Both the position numbers and the translations under genes were made by a program. This document shows, in pieces, positions 7,398 to 16,729 of a stretch of 64,000 nucleotides of DNA (position 1 is its first letter; each line of letters begins with the position of its first letter). Below the pieces are notes generated by a model. That model saw only the letters and a program-made list of their open reading frames with translations, made no database searches and had not been told where the DNA came from. This stretch comes from Calditrichota bacterium (GTDB lineage: Bacteria > CLD3): the NCBI GenBank assembly GCA_008501735.1, contig QQUF01000005.1:8634-72633 (forward strand). The letters are read 5' to 3'.

Positions 7398-9161
7398 TTG
7401 AAAATTCCTGAACAAAAAATAGATGACATTCGACTTGGCAACGAAATTGTAGATGTCGTTAGTGAGTACGTAATGCTCAAGAAAAAAGGCAAAAACTTTT
7501 GGGGAAATTGTCCTTTTCACCAAGAGAAAACACCTTCTTTTTCCGTAAATCCCGAAAAACAAATTTTTCATTGTTTTGGTTGCCACGTTGGTGGAAACGT
7601 TTTTACTTTCATTATGCAGCACGAAAAAATTGGTTTTGTTGATTCGGTTTTACTTTTGGCTGATAGAGCAGGAATTGATGTTCCCAAAAGTAATGTGAAT
7701 TTTGAACCTGATTCCGAAACCGAAGTTCTTTACAGAGCTAACCAAATGGCTGGTGAGTTTTTTATAAACAATTTAAAAAATCTTCCAAATCCGGCTTTTG
7801 ATTACATCAAATCAAGAGAAATTGACCCAAAATTTATTGAAAAATTTGGACTTGGTTATTCTCCTGATAAATGGGACGGATTTTTGAATTTTTCTAAAAT
7901 TAATCCCGAAAAATTAGAAAATTCTGGTTTAGCAATAAAAAGTGAAAGAGGTAGTTTTTACGACAGATTTCGTGGAAGATTGATGTTTCCGATTTATAAT
8001 CTTTCAAGTAGAATTATTGGATTTACTGCAAGGCAACTTACTGACGATAAAAATTCTCCAAAATACATTAACACACCTGAAACTGATATTTACAACAAAA
8101 GAAGCGTTCTTTATGGGTTAAACTTTGCGAAAGAATCAATTCGTTCTAAAGACAATGTTTACTTAGTTGAAGGAAATATGGATTTTGTGAGGCTTTTCAG
8201 TGAAGGAATTGAAAACACTGTTGCAGGTTCGGGAACTGCTTTGACAGAAAATCAAGTTCAGCTTTTGAGCAGATTTACAAAAAATGTAACGATTGTTTAC
8301 GATGGCGATTCGGCAGGTTCAAAGGCAACAATTCGTGGAGCAGAAGTTTTGGTTTCACAAGGTTTTGATGTAAAAGTTATGACAATGCCCGAAGGTGAAG
8401 ACCCAGATTCTTACGTAAGAACAAAAGGAACTGACGCTTTTTATCTACTTGAAGCAAAATCACTTAGCTTAATTGATTTTTTGATTGCGAGTTTCAAAAA
8501 TGCAGGATTCTTTGAAAACGAAAGAAAGAAATTTGAAGCTGTAAAATATATTTTGGAAGTCGTAACAAAAATCCCAGAACACACGACAAGGAATTTCTTT
8601 CTTAATTCAATTGCTCAAAAAATGGAAGTTGATGAAAATGATTTGCGGAAAGATTACCAAAATATTTTGGCAGGAGTTTTTCGTTATCAAAAGAAGAGTG
8701 AACCGAAGCCAGTCGGGAAAAACTTAGTTCTTGGAACTTTGGTTCCAATTGAAAGAAATATCGCTTTTGCAATGTTGCTTTCGACTGATGCTGTAAAATT
8801 TGTTTCAAAAAATCTTGACGAATTGGAACTTGAAGACAAAATTTCTAATACAATCATTCATAAAATTTTAGACCATTACGATGATTTTGGTGAAGTTAAT
8901 TTTGAAAAATTGATTTCTCAAGTCCAAGATGCGGAAGCAGCAGCTTTTATCACAGAAGCAGCTAACACACAATTGGACGAAGACACAAATGCGTTGAAGA
9001 CAGTTGAAGATACAATTACGAAAATTAGAAAAAAACATCTACAAGATTCTCTTACGAAATTAATTGTACAGCAAAAAAATATTCCAATGAGCGATTTTAC
9101 TGCTCAAATCGAACTCCAAAAAGAAATTATGGAAGTTCAAAAAACGTTAAAAGATTTTTAG
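7398..9161 (+). CDS. dnaG: DNA primase DnaG
   Basis: 587 aa; makes RNA primers at the replication fork with DnaB helicase. CHC2 zinc ribbon: Cys38, His41, Cys59, Cys62, with TPSFSV in between. TOPRIM domain at about 255-345 with VEGNMD and DGDSAG, the metal-binding acidic motifs, then a C-terminal helicase-interaction region of about 140 aa. The start is TTG at 7398, chosen because the family N-terminus (KIPEQKIDDIRLGNEIVDVV) begins exactly there and no ATG is available nearby. No rpoD or rpsU is adjacent, so this is not the classical macromolecular-synthesis operon. Confidence 0.96.
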   Translation: MKIPEQKIDDIRLGNEIVDVVSEYVMLKKKGKNFWGNCPFHQEKTPSFSVNPEKQIFHCFGCHVGGNVFTFIMQHEKIGFVDSVLLLADRAGIDVPKSNVNFEPDSETEVLYRANQMAGEFFINNLKNLPNPAFDYIKSREIDPKFIEKFGLGYSPDKWDGFLNFSKINPEKLENSGLAIKSERGSFYDRFRGRLMFPIYNLSSRIIGFTARQLTDDKNSPKYINTPETDIYNKRSVLYGLNFAKESIRSKDNVYLVEGNMDFVRLFSEGIENTVAGSGTALTENQVQLLSRFTKNVTIVYDGDSAGSKATIRGAEVLVSQGFDVKVMTMPEGEDPDSYVRTKGTDAFYLLEAKSLSLIDFLIASFKNAGFFENERKKFEAVKYILEVVTKIPEHTTRNFFLNSIAQKMEVDENDLRKDYQNILAGVFRYQKKSEPKPVGKNLVLGTLVPIERNIAFAMLLSTDAVKFVSKNLDELELEDKISNTIIHKILDHYDDFGEVNFEKLISQVQDAEAAAFITEAANTQLDEDTNALKTVEDTITKIRKKHLQDSLTKLIVQQKNIPMSDFTAQIELQKEIMEVQKTLKDF

Positions 9162-9221
9162 AGAGAATTAATTTTGAAACAAAAAATAATTCTTTAAGTT
9201 TTAGCTAATTCAAACAAATCA

Positions 9222-9292
9222 GTTTAATCAAAATCAGTGGAGAACAAAATATGCTTGTAAATGAAATCAAAATCTTAAGGGTTGTCATTTAA
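9222..9292 (+). other. Leader-like segment with a 13-codon ORF
   Basis: GTTTAATC, then ATCAGTGGAGAA and an A-rich spacer, precede ATG at 9251, which opens a 13-residue peptide (MLVNEIKILRVVI) ending at 9292. GGAG is a plausible Shine-Dalgarno. The same leader, with about 22 of 23 bases conserved, precedes a 46-codon ORF at 36299. The peptide may not be the functional product; the leader itself is the conserved part. No other gene lies in 9162-9626. Confidence 0.35.
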
Positions 9293-9459
9293 TTTTGGCT
9301 GATTAAATTCTCAAAAAACTTCTCAATTTTTTCCCACCAACTTTTTTTACAATCCTTTCCAAAAACACCAATAAAATTATCGAAGAGCATTTTTAGCTCT
9401 TAACAAAATTTTTGCACTCATTTTAGAAAAACGTGAGTTCGAGAAATAATTTTTCCTTT

Positions 9460-9496
9460 AAAGAGCTTCTACAAGCATTTAGAAGCTCTTTTTCAA
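9460..9496 (+). terminator. Hairpin in the dnaG-rsgA gap
   Basis: AAAGAGCTTCT (9460-9470) pairs perfectly with AGAAGCTCTTT (9481-9491) around a 10-nt loop, followed by TT. It could terminate dnaG transcription or a short RNA starting in the leader at 9222. Confidence 0.5.
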
Positions 9497-9509
9497 AGGG
9501 GAACCAGAG

Positions 9510-9595
9510 AACATCTCCCTAAATCCCTCTTCAAAGAGGGACTTAGATTGTGGCAACTTTTAAATTCCTCCTTTGAAGGAGGTTAGGAGGATGTT
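9510..9595. repeat. MITE-like palindromic element
   Basis: AACATCTCCCTAA (9510-9522) and TTAGGAGGATGTT (9583-9595) form terminal inverted repeats. Inside are two further hairpins, CCCTCTTCAAAGAGGG (9525-9540) and CCTCCTTTGAAGGAGG (9567-9582). No coding capacity. It resembles short non-autonomous repeats common between genes of Bacteroidota; no target-site duplication was obvious. Confidence 0.55.
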
Positions 9596-9626
9596 TTTCC
9601 CGAACTCATTTTAGAAATTTAATTTA

Positions 9627-10661
9627 ATGGAGATTTCAACAATGGATTTAATCCGTTTAGGTTGGAACGAATTTTTCAAAAAAGAAAGCACTGGAAGCAA
9701 TACTTTTTATGGTAGAATTTCAGTGGAACATAAAAGCCTTTACAAAATATTTACCGAGTTCGGCGAAATGAAAGCCGTAGTTACAGGAAAAATGAAATTT
9801 AATTCCCAAAGTTCTGTTGATTTACCTGTTGTTGGAGATTGGGTAGTTTTTACAAAAGAAAATGACTTGGCAGTAATTCAAGAAGTCTTGCCAAGAAAGA
9901 GTAAATTCTCAAGAAAAGTCGCAGGAATCGAAACTTCTGAACAAATTGTTGCTTCAAACATTGACCACCTTTTCATAGTTACTTCTTTAAATCAAGACTT
10001 GAATTTGAGAAGGTTAGAAAGATATTTGACACTTGCTTGGGACGGAGGAGCGAATCCTGTCATAATTTTAAGTAAAGCAGACTTAGCCGATGATTTGGAC
10101 GAAATAATTACTCAAGTTGAAACAGTTGCTTGGGGAGTTCCAATTCACGTAACTTCATCTTTAGACGACATTGGCTTTGACGAGCTTGGTGAATACTTTG
10201 AAGGTAATAAAACGATTGCAGTTTTGGGTTCTTCAGGAGTTGGAAAGTCAACTTTGATAAATAAGTTGCTTGGAAACGAAGTTCTTAAAGTCAGTGAAAT
10301 TGGTGAGTACAAAGACAAAGGGAAACACACTACAACACATCGTGAATTACTTTTACTCCCAAAAGGTGGAATCATCATTGATACTCCCGGAATGCGAGAA
10401 ATTCAGATTTGGGAAGGTTCGGAAGGTCTGGAAAAGACTTTTGCTGATGTTGAAGAATTTGCAATGAATTGTAAATTTTCAGATTGCAAACACGAATCTG
10501 AGCCGAATTGTGGAATTAATGAAGCGTTAAGAAATGGTAATTTAGATGAGGCTCGTTTGAAAAGTTACAAAAAGTTGCAACGTGAAATCGCTTACCAAGA
10601 ACGTAAGCAAAACGAAGGTTTACACAAAAATTCCAAGAATCGTTGGAAAGGAATTTGTTAA
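9627..10661 (+). CDS. rsgA: Ribosome small-subunit maturation GTPase RsgA
   Basis: 344 aa. A late 30S assembly GTPase with an N-terminal OB fold (about 28-115), a circularly permuted GTPase domain (G4 LSKAD at 148-152 precedes G1 GSSGVGKS at 201-208; G2 THRE, G3 DTPG at 252-255), and the C-terminal zinc knuckle (Cys282, Cys287, His289, Cys295). All diagnostic parts are present and the length is normal. A second in-frame ATG lies six codons in (MDLIRLG), so the true start is uncertain by 15 bp. Confidence 0.96.
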   Translation: MEISTMDLIRLGWNEFFKKESTGSNTFYGRISVEHKSLYKIFTEFGEMKAVVTGKMKFNSQSSVDLPVVGDWVVFTKENDLAVIQEVLPRKSKFSRKVAGIETSEQIVASNIDHLFIVTSLNQDLNLRRLERYLTLAWDGGANPVIILSKADLADDLDEIITQVETVAWGVPIHVTSSLDDIGFDELGEYFEGNKTIAVLGSSGVGKSTLINKLLGNEVLKVSEIGEYKDKGKHTTTHRELLLLPKGGIIIDTPGMREIQIWEGSEGLEKTFADVEEFAMNCKFSDCKHESEPNCGINEALRNGNLDEARLKSYKKLQREIAYQERKQNEGLHKNSKNRWKGIC

Positions 10662-10668
10662 GGATTTG

Positions 10669-10702
10669 GTAGGGAACAAAGATTTTTGTTCCCTACTTTT
10701 TT
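10669..10702. terminator. Bidirectional terminator between rsgA and the CotH gene
   Basis: GTAGGGAACAAA (10669-10680) pairs perfectly with TTTGTTCCCTAC (10685-10696) around GATT, then a T-run. It begins 8 bp after the rsgA stop and touches the stop of the converging 1251-aa gene. Its centre resembles the 48-bp palindrome at 41720-41767. Confidence 0.8.
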
Positions 10703-13700
10703 ATTTGAGCAGAAGCATTTTCCTAACCTCTGATTTTTTGCCGATTTCGACTTTGCAGAAGTAAACTCCACTTGAAACTTTAGCATCATTTTCATTTGTT
10801 CCATTCCATTCGACTGTGTGAAAACCTGCTTCTTTGGTTTGATTCAAAAGAGTTTTTACCTTTTGTCCAAGGATGTTAAAGATTGAAACTTTAATTTTAG
10901 TTTGACTTGGGATTTCAAAATTTATTCTTGTCGAAACATTAAATGGGTTTGGAAAGTTTTGGAAGATTTTTATAGAATTTGGAAGAATAATTTCATTTTC
11001 AGTTCCTGGTGTTCCGTTCAAAGTAGAAGCTCTCCAACTGCTTGCTAAAGAATTGTCTAAGTCCGTAGAAATGAGTTCTAAGGTTTTACCACTTCCGTTT
11101 GCTTCTGTTGTCCAAGGGCTTGAAGTTTGGTAAAAAACAGAATCAACTGTCGTTCCTAAAGCATTCGAGAGTTTTAATCTTTCACCTTCATTACTTAGGT
11201 TAAAATTTAAACCTGTTATGAAATTTTGAACGTTAGGGAAATGAGAAGTGAATTTTTGTAAATCTGAAATTAAAACTAAATAGCTTTTTGCGTCTAAAAT
11301 AGTTTGAGGCGGAAAAGTAAAAATATTATTTGAATCTGAATCCGTGAAAGTCCAATTAGAAATGTCAACTTCAAAGTCCTGTGTGTTATAAAATTCAATC
11401 CATTCTCCAACATTAAAACTTTGCGAAGGATTGTAATTAATTTCATTAAAAATAATTAGTTCCGAAGTGTCCAAAAATGGAATTGCTCCAATGTCAATTC
11501 TTGTTCCGTCAACATCAAAAGGACTTTGTGGATTTCCAGAATTTATGCAAGGAGAAGTTGGTAAAAGTTGGAAATTATTTTGATTTGGCTCAATGAATTG
11601 AGGATTTGCAAAAATATTTCCAATTCCTTCTAATTCTTCCAAATCGCTTAAACTGTAGGAAAATTCAAATTCAGAAAGTCCGTCTTTGTAAAAAGTTAGT
11701 GAGTCAGAAAGCGAGAAAATTGAATTTTCAATTTTGGCAAATCCACCACCGAAACCAATATTTTTTTCGAAAGCTGAAAGTGAAATCGCATTTTTATAAA
11801 AGGTGTTGTTAGTAACTTTTATAACGGAACTGTCTTTTGTTGCACAACCAATTCCATTTCTTAAGACTAAATTTCTTTCTAAAATCGCAGTAGATTTTTC
11901 GCCAATTGAGATTCCTTTGTCAAAACAATATTCGATGAAATTATTTTTGATTAAAATGTTTTCGGAATTTTCTCCGATGTCGATTCCGTCATCTTTTGAG
12001 CCGTAAATTGAATTGTTTTCAATTAATCCATTTTCGATTCTGTCAAAATCAATCGCATCGCCGCTTTGAACAATTTGAAATTCACAATCTTTTATTACTG
12101 ACCCAGTAGAGTTTTTGATATTTATAAATTCGCCAAAGTTTGTTGAATCAAAAACGCAGTTTGAAATTTCGATTTGGCTTGAATTTGCGAAAACGGAATT
12201 AGCGTTGTTCTTGAAAGTGGAACTTGAAATTTGAACATTAGAACTTTGAATTGAGACAGCAGAAGGAGAAGTAAAAGCGTCTAAACCTAAGGAAGCATTT
12301 TCGATTTCAACAAAGTTAAAAGTTGAACTTTGAGAGTTGTTAAGTAAAATTGCTCCCCAGTTTTCAGAATTTAATTTATTGATTTTTATAGGTTTTTCAG
12401 GAGTTCCAGAAAAATGAATTTCACCTTCAACGATTAAATTTACTGACTCGTCAAAAAGCAAAGAAACACCTGCTTCAATGTTTAAAATTGCTCCTTCTTT
12501 TATTGTGATGTCTTGGTCTGAGATGTAAGGCGAATTTGCTTCACTAAAAGTTATATTCCCTTCAATTTCTTGCGGAATTTTTGTGCCTTCTTTGATAACA
12601 AAATCATTTCTTGTGTCAAAAGCTTTGATTGTATTTGTTCCGTCAGATGCGTATAAAGTCCAAAAATAATCTCCAGCTTCAAGAGAGTCAGTAGAAAGCG
12701 TAAAGTTCGTCCCTTCAATGTTGTAAATGAATTTCACATCGCTTGTATAATTTCTCAAAGGACTGTATTTCAAAGTGTAAGTTAATTCATCACCATTTGG
12801 GTCGGTTGAAGGAATCCAACTGAAATCAACTTGGTTTACATTTTCTTTAGTGATTTTATTTGCACGAAAAGGTCTTGGGTAGTTTGAAAATTGATTTTGA
12901 AGGAAATTGTATCTGTCATTAATAAAATTTTTGACGTTAGTTACTCCGTCATTCCAATCTGTAATATTTTCAATCAAGTCAGTTGTGTCGTCCAAAATTG
13001 GTTGCTCAAAGGCAATTACCAAAGAATCGATAATTGGAAAAATGTGCTGAGAATTAAAAATCGTGGATTGTAATTCGTTAATTCTATTTTGAATGTCAGA
13101 AAAGATTTGAGGATTAATTAATGCTCTTTGGTGCAGTGGATTATCAGATTCCCAAGTGTTTGAGCCGTGATTGTAAATAAGATTTGAACCATAAACATAA
13201 AAGGATTTGTCCATATCCCAAGGAAGCATAAACCATTTGTTTTCGGCTAAATTATGGTACAAATAATAATTGTGATAGTAAGTGCTTCCATTTGCCAAAA
13301 GGATATTCATCGCAAAAATATTAATCATTTCATCGTAAAAAGTATTTTGAACAAAGAAGTTGTAAAATTCGGAATCGGAAACAAGGTTTACGTCTGACAT
13401 TAATTTTATCAAATCATCTCTAACTGCTTCGTCATTTGTTTTTTTCTCCCAATAGAGAAATGCGTCATCGTAAATACTTAATGTTGCTCCATCTCTTGTT
13501 GCTTTGTAAAGATTGTCGTTTGGATTTAAAATGTTGGATTCCAAAAAATCGTTGTCAATATTTTCAATTCTAATATAAAAGCCCAAATATTCGCCATTGA
13601 GATAAATCTTCGCAGGTTCAGCTTCAAAGCTAATTTGTCCTGATTCACGCATCAAAAGGCTTGAAAGAATACTATTCAAATAACTTTTATCTAAGTAATC

Positions 13701-14456
13701 TGCATTAAAATTTAACGTTTCTCTTCCATTGACAAAATTTTCGTTATTGAATTTTAGTTTTAAAGATTTTTTGGGAAATTCTCTTGAACTGTCTCCACGA
13801 ATTCTAATTCTTGTGTTGTTCCAAGTTTGACCTTCGTAAGTCAAAGTGCTTGAAATGTAAATGTCTTGACTGTAGTTTTCAGAAATATAAGCGAAACTGT
13901 CTGCGTTGCATTCAATGTGGTATTCTTTAATTTCAGTCAAAAAACTCAAATTACTTTTATTTGGTGAAGGCTCAGAAATGAAATTCCTAAATTCTTGACC
14001 GTCAACTAAACTTCCAAAAGAATTATTCGGAGCTTGTTGAGTAAATGAAATTGTGTCAATAACTGAACCATTCGGAGCAAAAATTCCGATTTGTTCACCG
14101 CTTCCACTAAGTTTAAAATTTGCGTGTAAAATACCTTGTTCGGGTTGGTTGTCTAACCAAAAAACTAAAAAGCTATTCGGAGGAATTGTAGTTAGAGTAG
14201 AGTTGTTCTGTGGAATTTGAAATTTTGTTGGTGTTGTAAAATCATCGGTTAAATAAAATCCACCTAAATCAATCGGGTTAGTCCCAAAATTATAAATTTC
14301 GACCCAATCTTCAAATTCACCAAATTCGTCAGTACAACAATTGTCGTTAATTGCAAGAAATTCATTAATAACTAAAGTTTCGGTTTGAGCATTTACGATT
14401 TGAAAGGAAATTGCGAAAAGTAGAGATAAAAATTTTGAAACTTGAGGGATTCGCAT
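10701..14456 (-). CDS. Giant secreted CotH/lamin-tail/beta-helix protein, T9SS cargo
   Basis: 1251 aa. Signal peptide 1-23 (ending VNAQ); lamin-tail domain at about 25-150 (LVINEFLAIND, DWVEIYNFG); CotH-like domain at about 175-520 with RIRGDSSREFPKKSLKLKF and LPWDMDKSFY, the kinase-type acidic motif of spore-coat CotH; Fn3-like segment; right-handed beta-helix at about 640-960 (repeated IENNSIYGSKDDGIDIGENS-type rungs); second lamin-tail domain (INEINYNPSQ, EWIEFYN); T9SS sorting tail. CotH domains phosphorylate or bind extracellular proteins, so surface-protein modification is possible but unproven. Starts 4 bp after the lipoprotein gene stops, so it is translated in the same operon. Confidence 0.88.
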   Translation of the reverse strand: MRIPQVSKFLSLLFAISFQIVNAQTETLVINEFLAINDNCCTDEFGEFEDWVEIYNFGTNPIDLGGFYLTDDFTTPTKFQIPQNNSTLTTIPPNSFLVFWLDNQPEQGILHANFKLSGSGEQIGIFAPNGSVIDTISFTQQAPNNSFGSLVDGQEFRNFISEPSPNKSNLSFLTEIKEYHIECNADSFAYISENYSQDIYISSTLTYEGQTWNNTRIRIRGDSSREFPKKSLKLKFNNENFVNGRETLNFNADYLDKSYLNSILSSLLMRESGQISFEAEPAKIYLNGEYLGFYIRIENIDNDFLESNILNPNDNLYKATRDGATLSIYDDAFLYWEKKTNDEAVRDDLIKLMSDVNLVSDSEFYNFFVQNTFYDEMINIFAMNILLANGSTYYHNYYLYHNLAENKWFMLPWDMDKSFYVYGSNLIYNHGSNTWESDNPLHQRALINPQIFSDIQNRINELQSTIFNSQHIFPIIDSLVIAFEQPILDDTTDLIENITDWNDGVTNVKNFINDRYNFLQNQFSNYPRPFRANKITKENVNQVDFSWIPSTDPNGDELTYTLKYSPLRNYTSDVKFIYNIEGTNFTLSTDSLEAGDYFWTLYASDGTNTIKAFDTRNDFVIKEGTKIPQEIEGNITFSEANSPYISDQDITIKEGAILNIEAGVSLLFDESVNLIVEGEIHFSGTPEKPIKINKLNSENWGAILLNNSQSSTFNFVEIENASLGLDAFTSPSAVSIQSSNVQISSSTFKNNANSVFANSSQIEISNCVFDSTNFGEFINIKNSTGSVIKDCEFQIVQSGDAIDFDRIENGLIENNSIYGSKDDGIDIGENSENILIKNNFIEYCFDKGISIGEKSTAILERNLVLRNGIGCATKDSSVIKVTNNTFYKNAISLSAFEKNIGFGGGFAKIENSIFSLSDSLTFYKDGLSEFEFSYSLSDLEELEGIGNIFANPQFIEPNQNNFQLLPTSPCINSGNPQSPFDVDGTRIDIGAIPFLDTSELIIFNEINYNPSQSFNVGEWIEFYNTQDFEVDISNWTFTDSDSNNIFTFPPQTILDAKSYLVLISDLQKFTSHFPNVQNFITGLNFNLSNEGERLKLSNALGTTVDSVFYQTSSPWTTEANGSGKTLELISTDLDNSLASSWRASTLNGTPGTENEIILPNSIKIFQNFPNPFNVSTRINFEIPSQTKIKVSIFNILGQKVKTLLNQTKEAGFHTVEWNGTNENDAKVSSGVYFCKVEIGKKSEVRKMLLLK

Positions 14457-14460
14457 TTTG

Positions 14461-15984
14461 CTAATTTGGAATTAAACCTAAATCTTTACCGTCATTTCCT
14501 GCGTTCTTTCCAATTGATTCAGGGAGTAAAAAGTAAGATTCATCAAAAATGGGCGTTTCTTCAAGACAATTCGTACAGTCATTAAAATCGGTATCTTTTA
14601 AAATTGAGAAACTAACTTCAATTGCACCTTCGACAGGTTGCATCGAACCTAAGTCCAAATTTAAAACATTGTCTTTGTTGTCAATTATTATCGAATTAGT
14701 AACATTCATATGACCAAAATAACCCCAATCATAAGAATCACCAAATCTTAATCCAACATCATTTCCAACAATCACACAGTGGTCAATTATAACATTTGGC
14801 TCATTGTAACCTGCTTCAATTCCTTGGTTACAACCTTTAACAACGGAGTTGAAAATTTTAATGTTATTTCCTTGGGAACAAGCAATACCTTCGTGCATAA
14901 AACCTTCAATCCAACAATTGTTGATTTCTAAATTTGCCCAATTGTGGTCGATTCCATCATCACGCCCAATCATAAAAACAGAATTTTCTACTTTAGAATA
15001 TTCATCAGAGTAGAAATGAGGTCGGTAAAAATAAAATCCATCATTGTCGTCATCGATAAATTTACCGTCATCAATTGGCATTTCAAGAATGTGAGAATTT
15101 GAAATTTTGGCTAAACTTTCTTTAAATTCTCCGCCTGTATCGCAACGAGTAACTAAACAATTATCAATTGTAACTTTTGCTTTTTCAGCTCCAAATGCCT
15201 TACCAACATTGTCCATAAAAAAACAATTTTCAAAATTTGATTCTGCATTATCGCCTGTGTAAACAACGGCTTGACTTAAAGAATGTCCAAAAACTTTATT
15301 AGGATGTCCACCACCACGAGTAAAAAAAGTATATTCAAAATTTGCTACTGAATTTTGGTTGTGGTAAGTAATTCCGCCCCAAGCGTTGTTCCAATTTGTT
15401 GAAGAAAAGTGAACAGGTTTCTCTAATGTTCCTAGAACTTCAATTTCCCCAAAAATTCGAATATTTACTGTATCTGAAAGTAAAACCCTTGTTCCTTCTA
15501 AAATTGTAAGTTTTACGCCTTGTGGAATTGTTAGGCTCTTGGTGATAATTCTATCAAATTCAGAATCCCAAGTTTGAGACTCGGCTAAAGTTTCTTGGTA
15601 TTCTTTTTGTGGGATTTCTGTCTTTAAAATAACAGTTCTGTTTCCTGTAAAATTCTCTAAACCAATTGTGAAATTCGAATCAGCTTGAACTCGTGTCATA
15701 ATGCTTCCAACACCTTTTCTAATGCTAAAGAAATCACGATTTGCAAAAGCGTTTTCGAAATCCAAGTGGATATTTTTAGAGAAATTTTTATTTGTAGAAC
15801 CATCAGAACTCTTCACTCGAATAACGATAGGTAGATTTTGGTCTGAAAGAGTTTGGGAAGGAGAAATTACTTGGATTTCACCTTCAGTTAAATCTGGTTC
15901 TTCGATAATAATTTTTGAACCAGAATCGCCGCTACAACTAAACAGCAGTGAAAATGAAAATAAGAAAAGAAATCTAATCTTCAA
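14461..15984 (-). CDS. Beta-helix lipoprotein
   Basis: 507 aa. Lipoprotein signal (LLFSC, acylated Cys at residue 17), then a Ser/Gly/Asp linker. Most of the chain is a right-handed parallel beta-helix with rungs such as VTIDNCLVTRCDTGGEF, AKISNSHILEMP, LEINNCWIEGFMHEGIA and VIIDHCVIVGNDVGLRF. The N-terminal part of the helix (GVKLTILEGTRVLLSDTVNI) resembles the matching rung in the neighbouring 1251-aa protein, so the pair may act together on the outer membrane. No catalytic motif recognised. It sits 2 bp after ccmE and 4 bp before the CotH gene, in one operon. Confidence 0.82.
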   Translation of the reverse strand: MKIRFLFLFSFSLLFSCSGDSGSKIIIEEPDLTEGEIQVISPSQTLSDQNLPIVIRVKSSDGSTNKNFSKNIHLDFENAFANRDFFSIRKGVGSIMTRVQADSNFTIGLENFTGNRTVILKTEIPQKEYQETLAESQTWDSEFDRIITKSLTIPQGVKLTILEGTRVLLSDTVNIRIFGEIEVLGTLEKPVHFSSTNWNNAWGGITYHNQNSVANFEYTFFTRGGGHPNKVFGHSLSQAVVYTGDNAESNFENCFFMDNVGKAFGAEKAKVTIDNCLVTRCDTGGEFKESLAKISNSHILEMPIDDGKFIDDDNDGFYFYRPHFYSDEYSKVENSVFMIGRDDGIDHNWANLEINNCWIEGFMHEGIACSQGNNIKIFNSVVKGCNQGIEAGYNEPNVIIDHCVIVGNDVGLRFGDSYDWGYFGHMNVTNSIIIDNKDNVLNLDLGSMQPVEGAIEVSFSILKDTDFNDCTNCLEETPIFDESYFLLPESIGKNAGNDGKDLGLIPN

Positions 15985-15986
15985 CT

Positions 15987-16406
15987 TTAGTATTCCATTG
16001 TCGTTGTCGTGTAATCGTTTTCATATTTTGAAGCACATTTTGCTTGAATGTGGTCAGCTTCAAAAACTCCATTTCCAACATAATTCCCTGTTGCAACGAC
16101 TTCTGCTTCTGTTGCATTGTGAAAAGTGTCAGGTAATGGGTGGTCTCCGACATATTTTACTCTCATATTTTGTTCTGCAAAGGTGATTTTGAACTCAACT
16201 TGCTTGTTCACTTTTTTTATTGAATTTTCAACCAAATCACCTTTGACTTTGAGAGGAGTGTTTAGGACAGTACTTCCTTTAGCATAAACTTCGTCAACTG
16301 TGTAGAAGTATTGTTTGTTTTCTGTGAAACTTGAAATTGCAAGACTAACCATTGAGATAACAATTACTCCAACGGCAATCATAAATTTTATTTGTTTACT
16401 TTTCAT
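15987..16406 (-). CDS. ccmE: CcmE-like haem chaperone, CxxxY type
   Basis: 139 aa. One N-terminal membrane anchor (about 6-26), then the CcmE OB fold: VKGDLVENSIKKVNKQVEFKI, VKYVGDHPLPDTFHNATEAEVV, GVFEADHIQAKC. In most bacteria the last motif ends in the haem-binding His; here Cys124 replaces it in C-A-S-K-Y (124-128). That matches the known CxxxY variant of CcmE seen in some anaerobes and archaea. It should carry haem to the cytochrome c maturation machinery. No other ccm gene lies in the window; it is embedded between acylphosphatase and a beta-helix lipoprotein. Confidence 0.85.
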   Translation of the reverse strand: MKSKQIKFMIAVGVIVISMVSLAISSFTENKQYFYTVDEVYAKGSTVLNTPLKVKGDLVENSIKKVNKQVEFKITFAEQNMRVKYVGDHPLPDTFHNATEAEVVATGNYVGNGVFEADHIQAKCASKYENDYTTTTMEY

Positions 16407-16420
16407 TTAATTTTCCTTTG

Positions 16421-16690
16421 CTAATAAGCAATTTTAAAATCGTCAAAATCTTTTTCAATTGAGTCAAATTCAATTTTTACATTTCTAACATCGGAAAACC
16501 TGTTTCCGACTTCTATCTCTTCAATAAACAAATTGAGTTTCGTTTGTGTTCCAATTGCTTCGATAAAAACATCACCGTTTTGTAAATTTTTTACAAATCC
16601 AGAAAGTCCGTAATGCAAAGCGGTTTTTTGGACGAAAAAACGAAATCCAACACCTTGAACAATACCTTGTACAGTTAATCTAACAAGCAT
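16421..16690 (-). CDS. acyP: Acylphosphatase
   Basis: 89 aa, the normal length. Signature VQGIVQGVGFRFFV (7-20) with catalytic Arg17, and GFVKNLQNGDVFIEA (31-45) with catalytic Asn35. It hydrolyses acyl-phosphates such as carbamoyl- or 1,3-bisphosphoglycerate in the cytosol. It starts 39 bp after the sigma-54 activator stop and ends 14 bp before ccmE, so it is probably part of that transcript. Confidence 0.95.
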   Translation of the reverse strand: MLVRLTVQGIVQGVGFRFFVQKTALHYGLSGFVKNLQNGDVFIEAIGTQTKLNLFIEEIEVGNRFSDVRNVKIEFDSIEKDFDDFKIAY

Positions 16691-16729
16691 TTTTCAATGA
16701 ACTTTCTTAAGTTAACTAAGTTAAAAGTT

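Noticed and set aside
9251-9292. 13-residue ORF as an attenuator leader peptide for rsgA
   Set aside because: No run of a regulatory amino acid and a hairpin plus a repeat separate it from rsgA.
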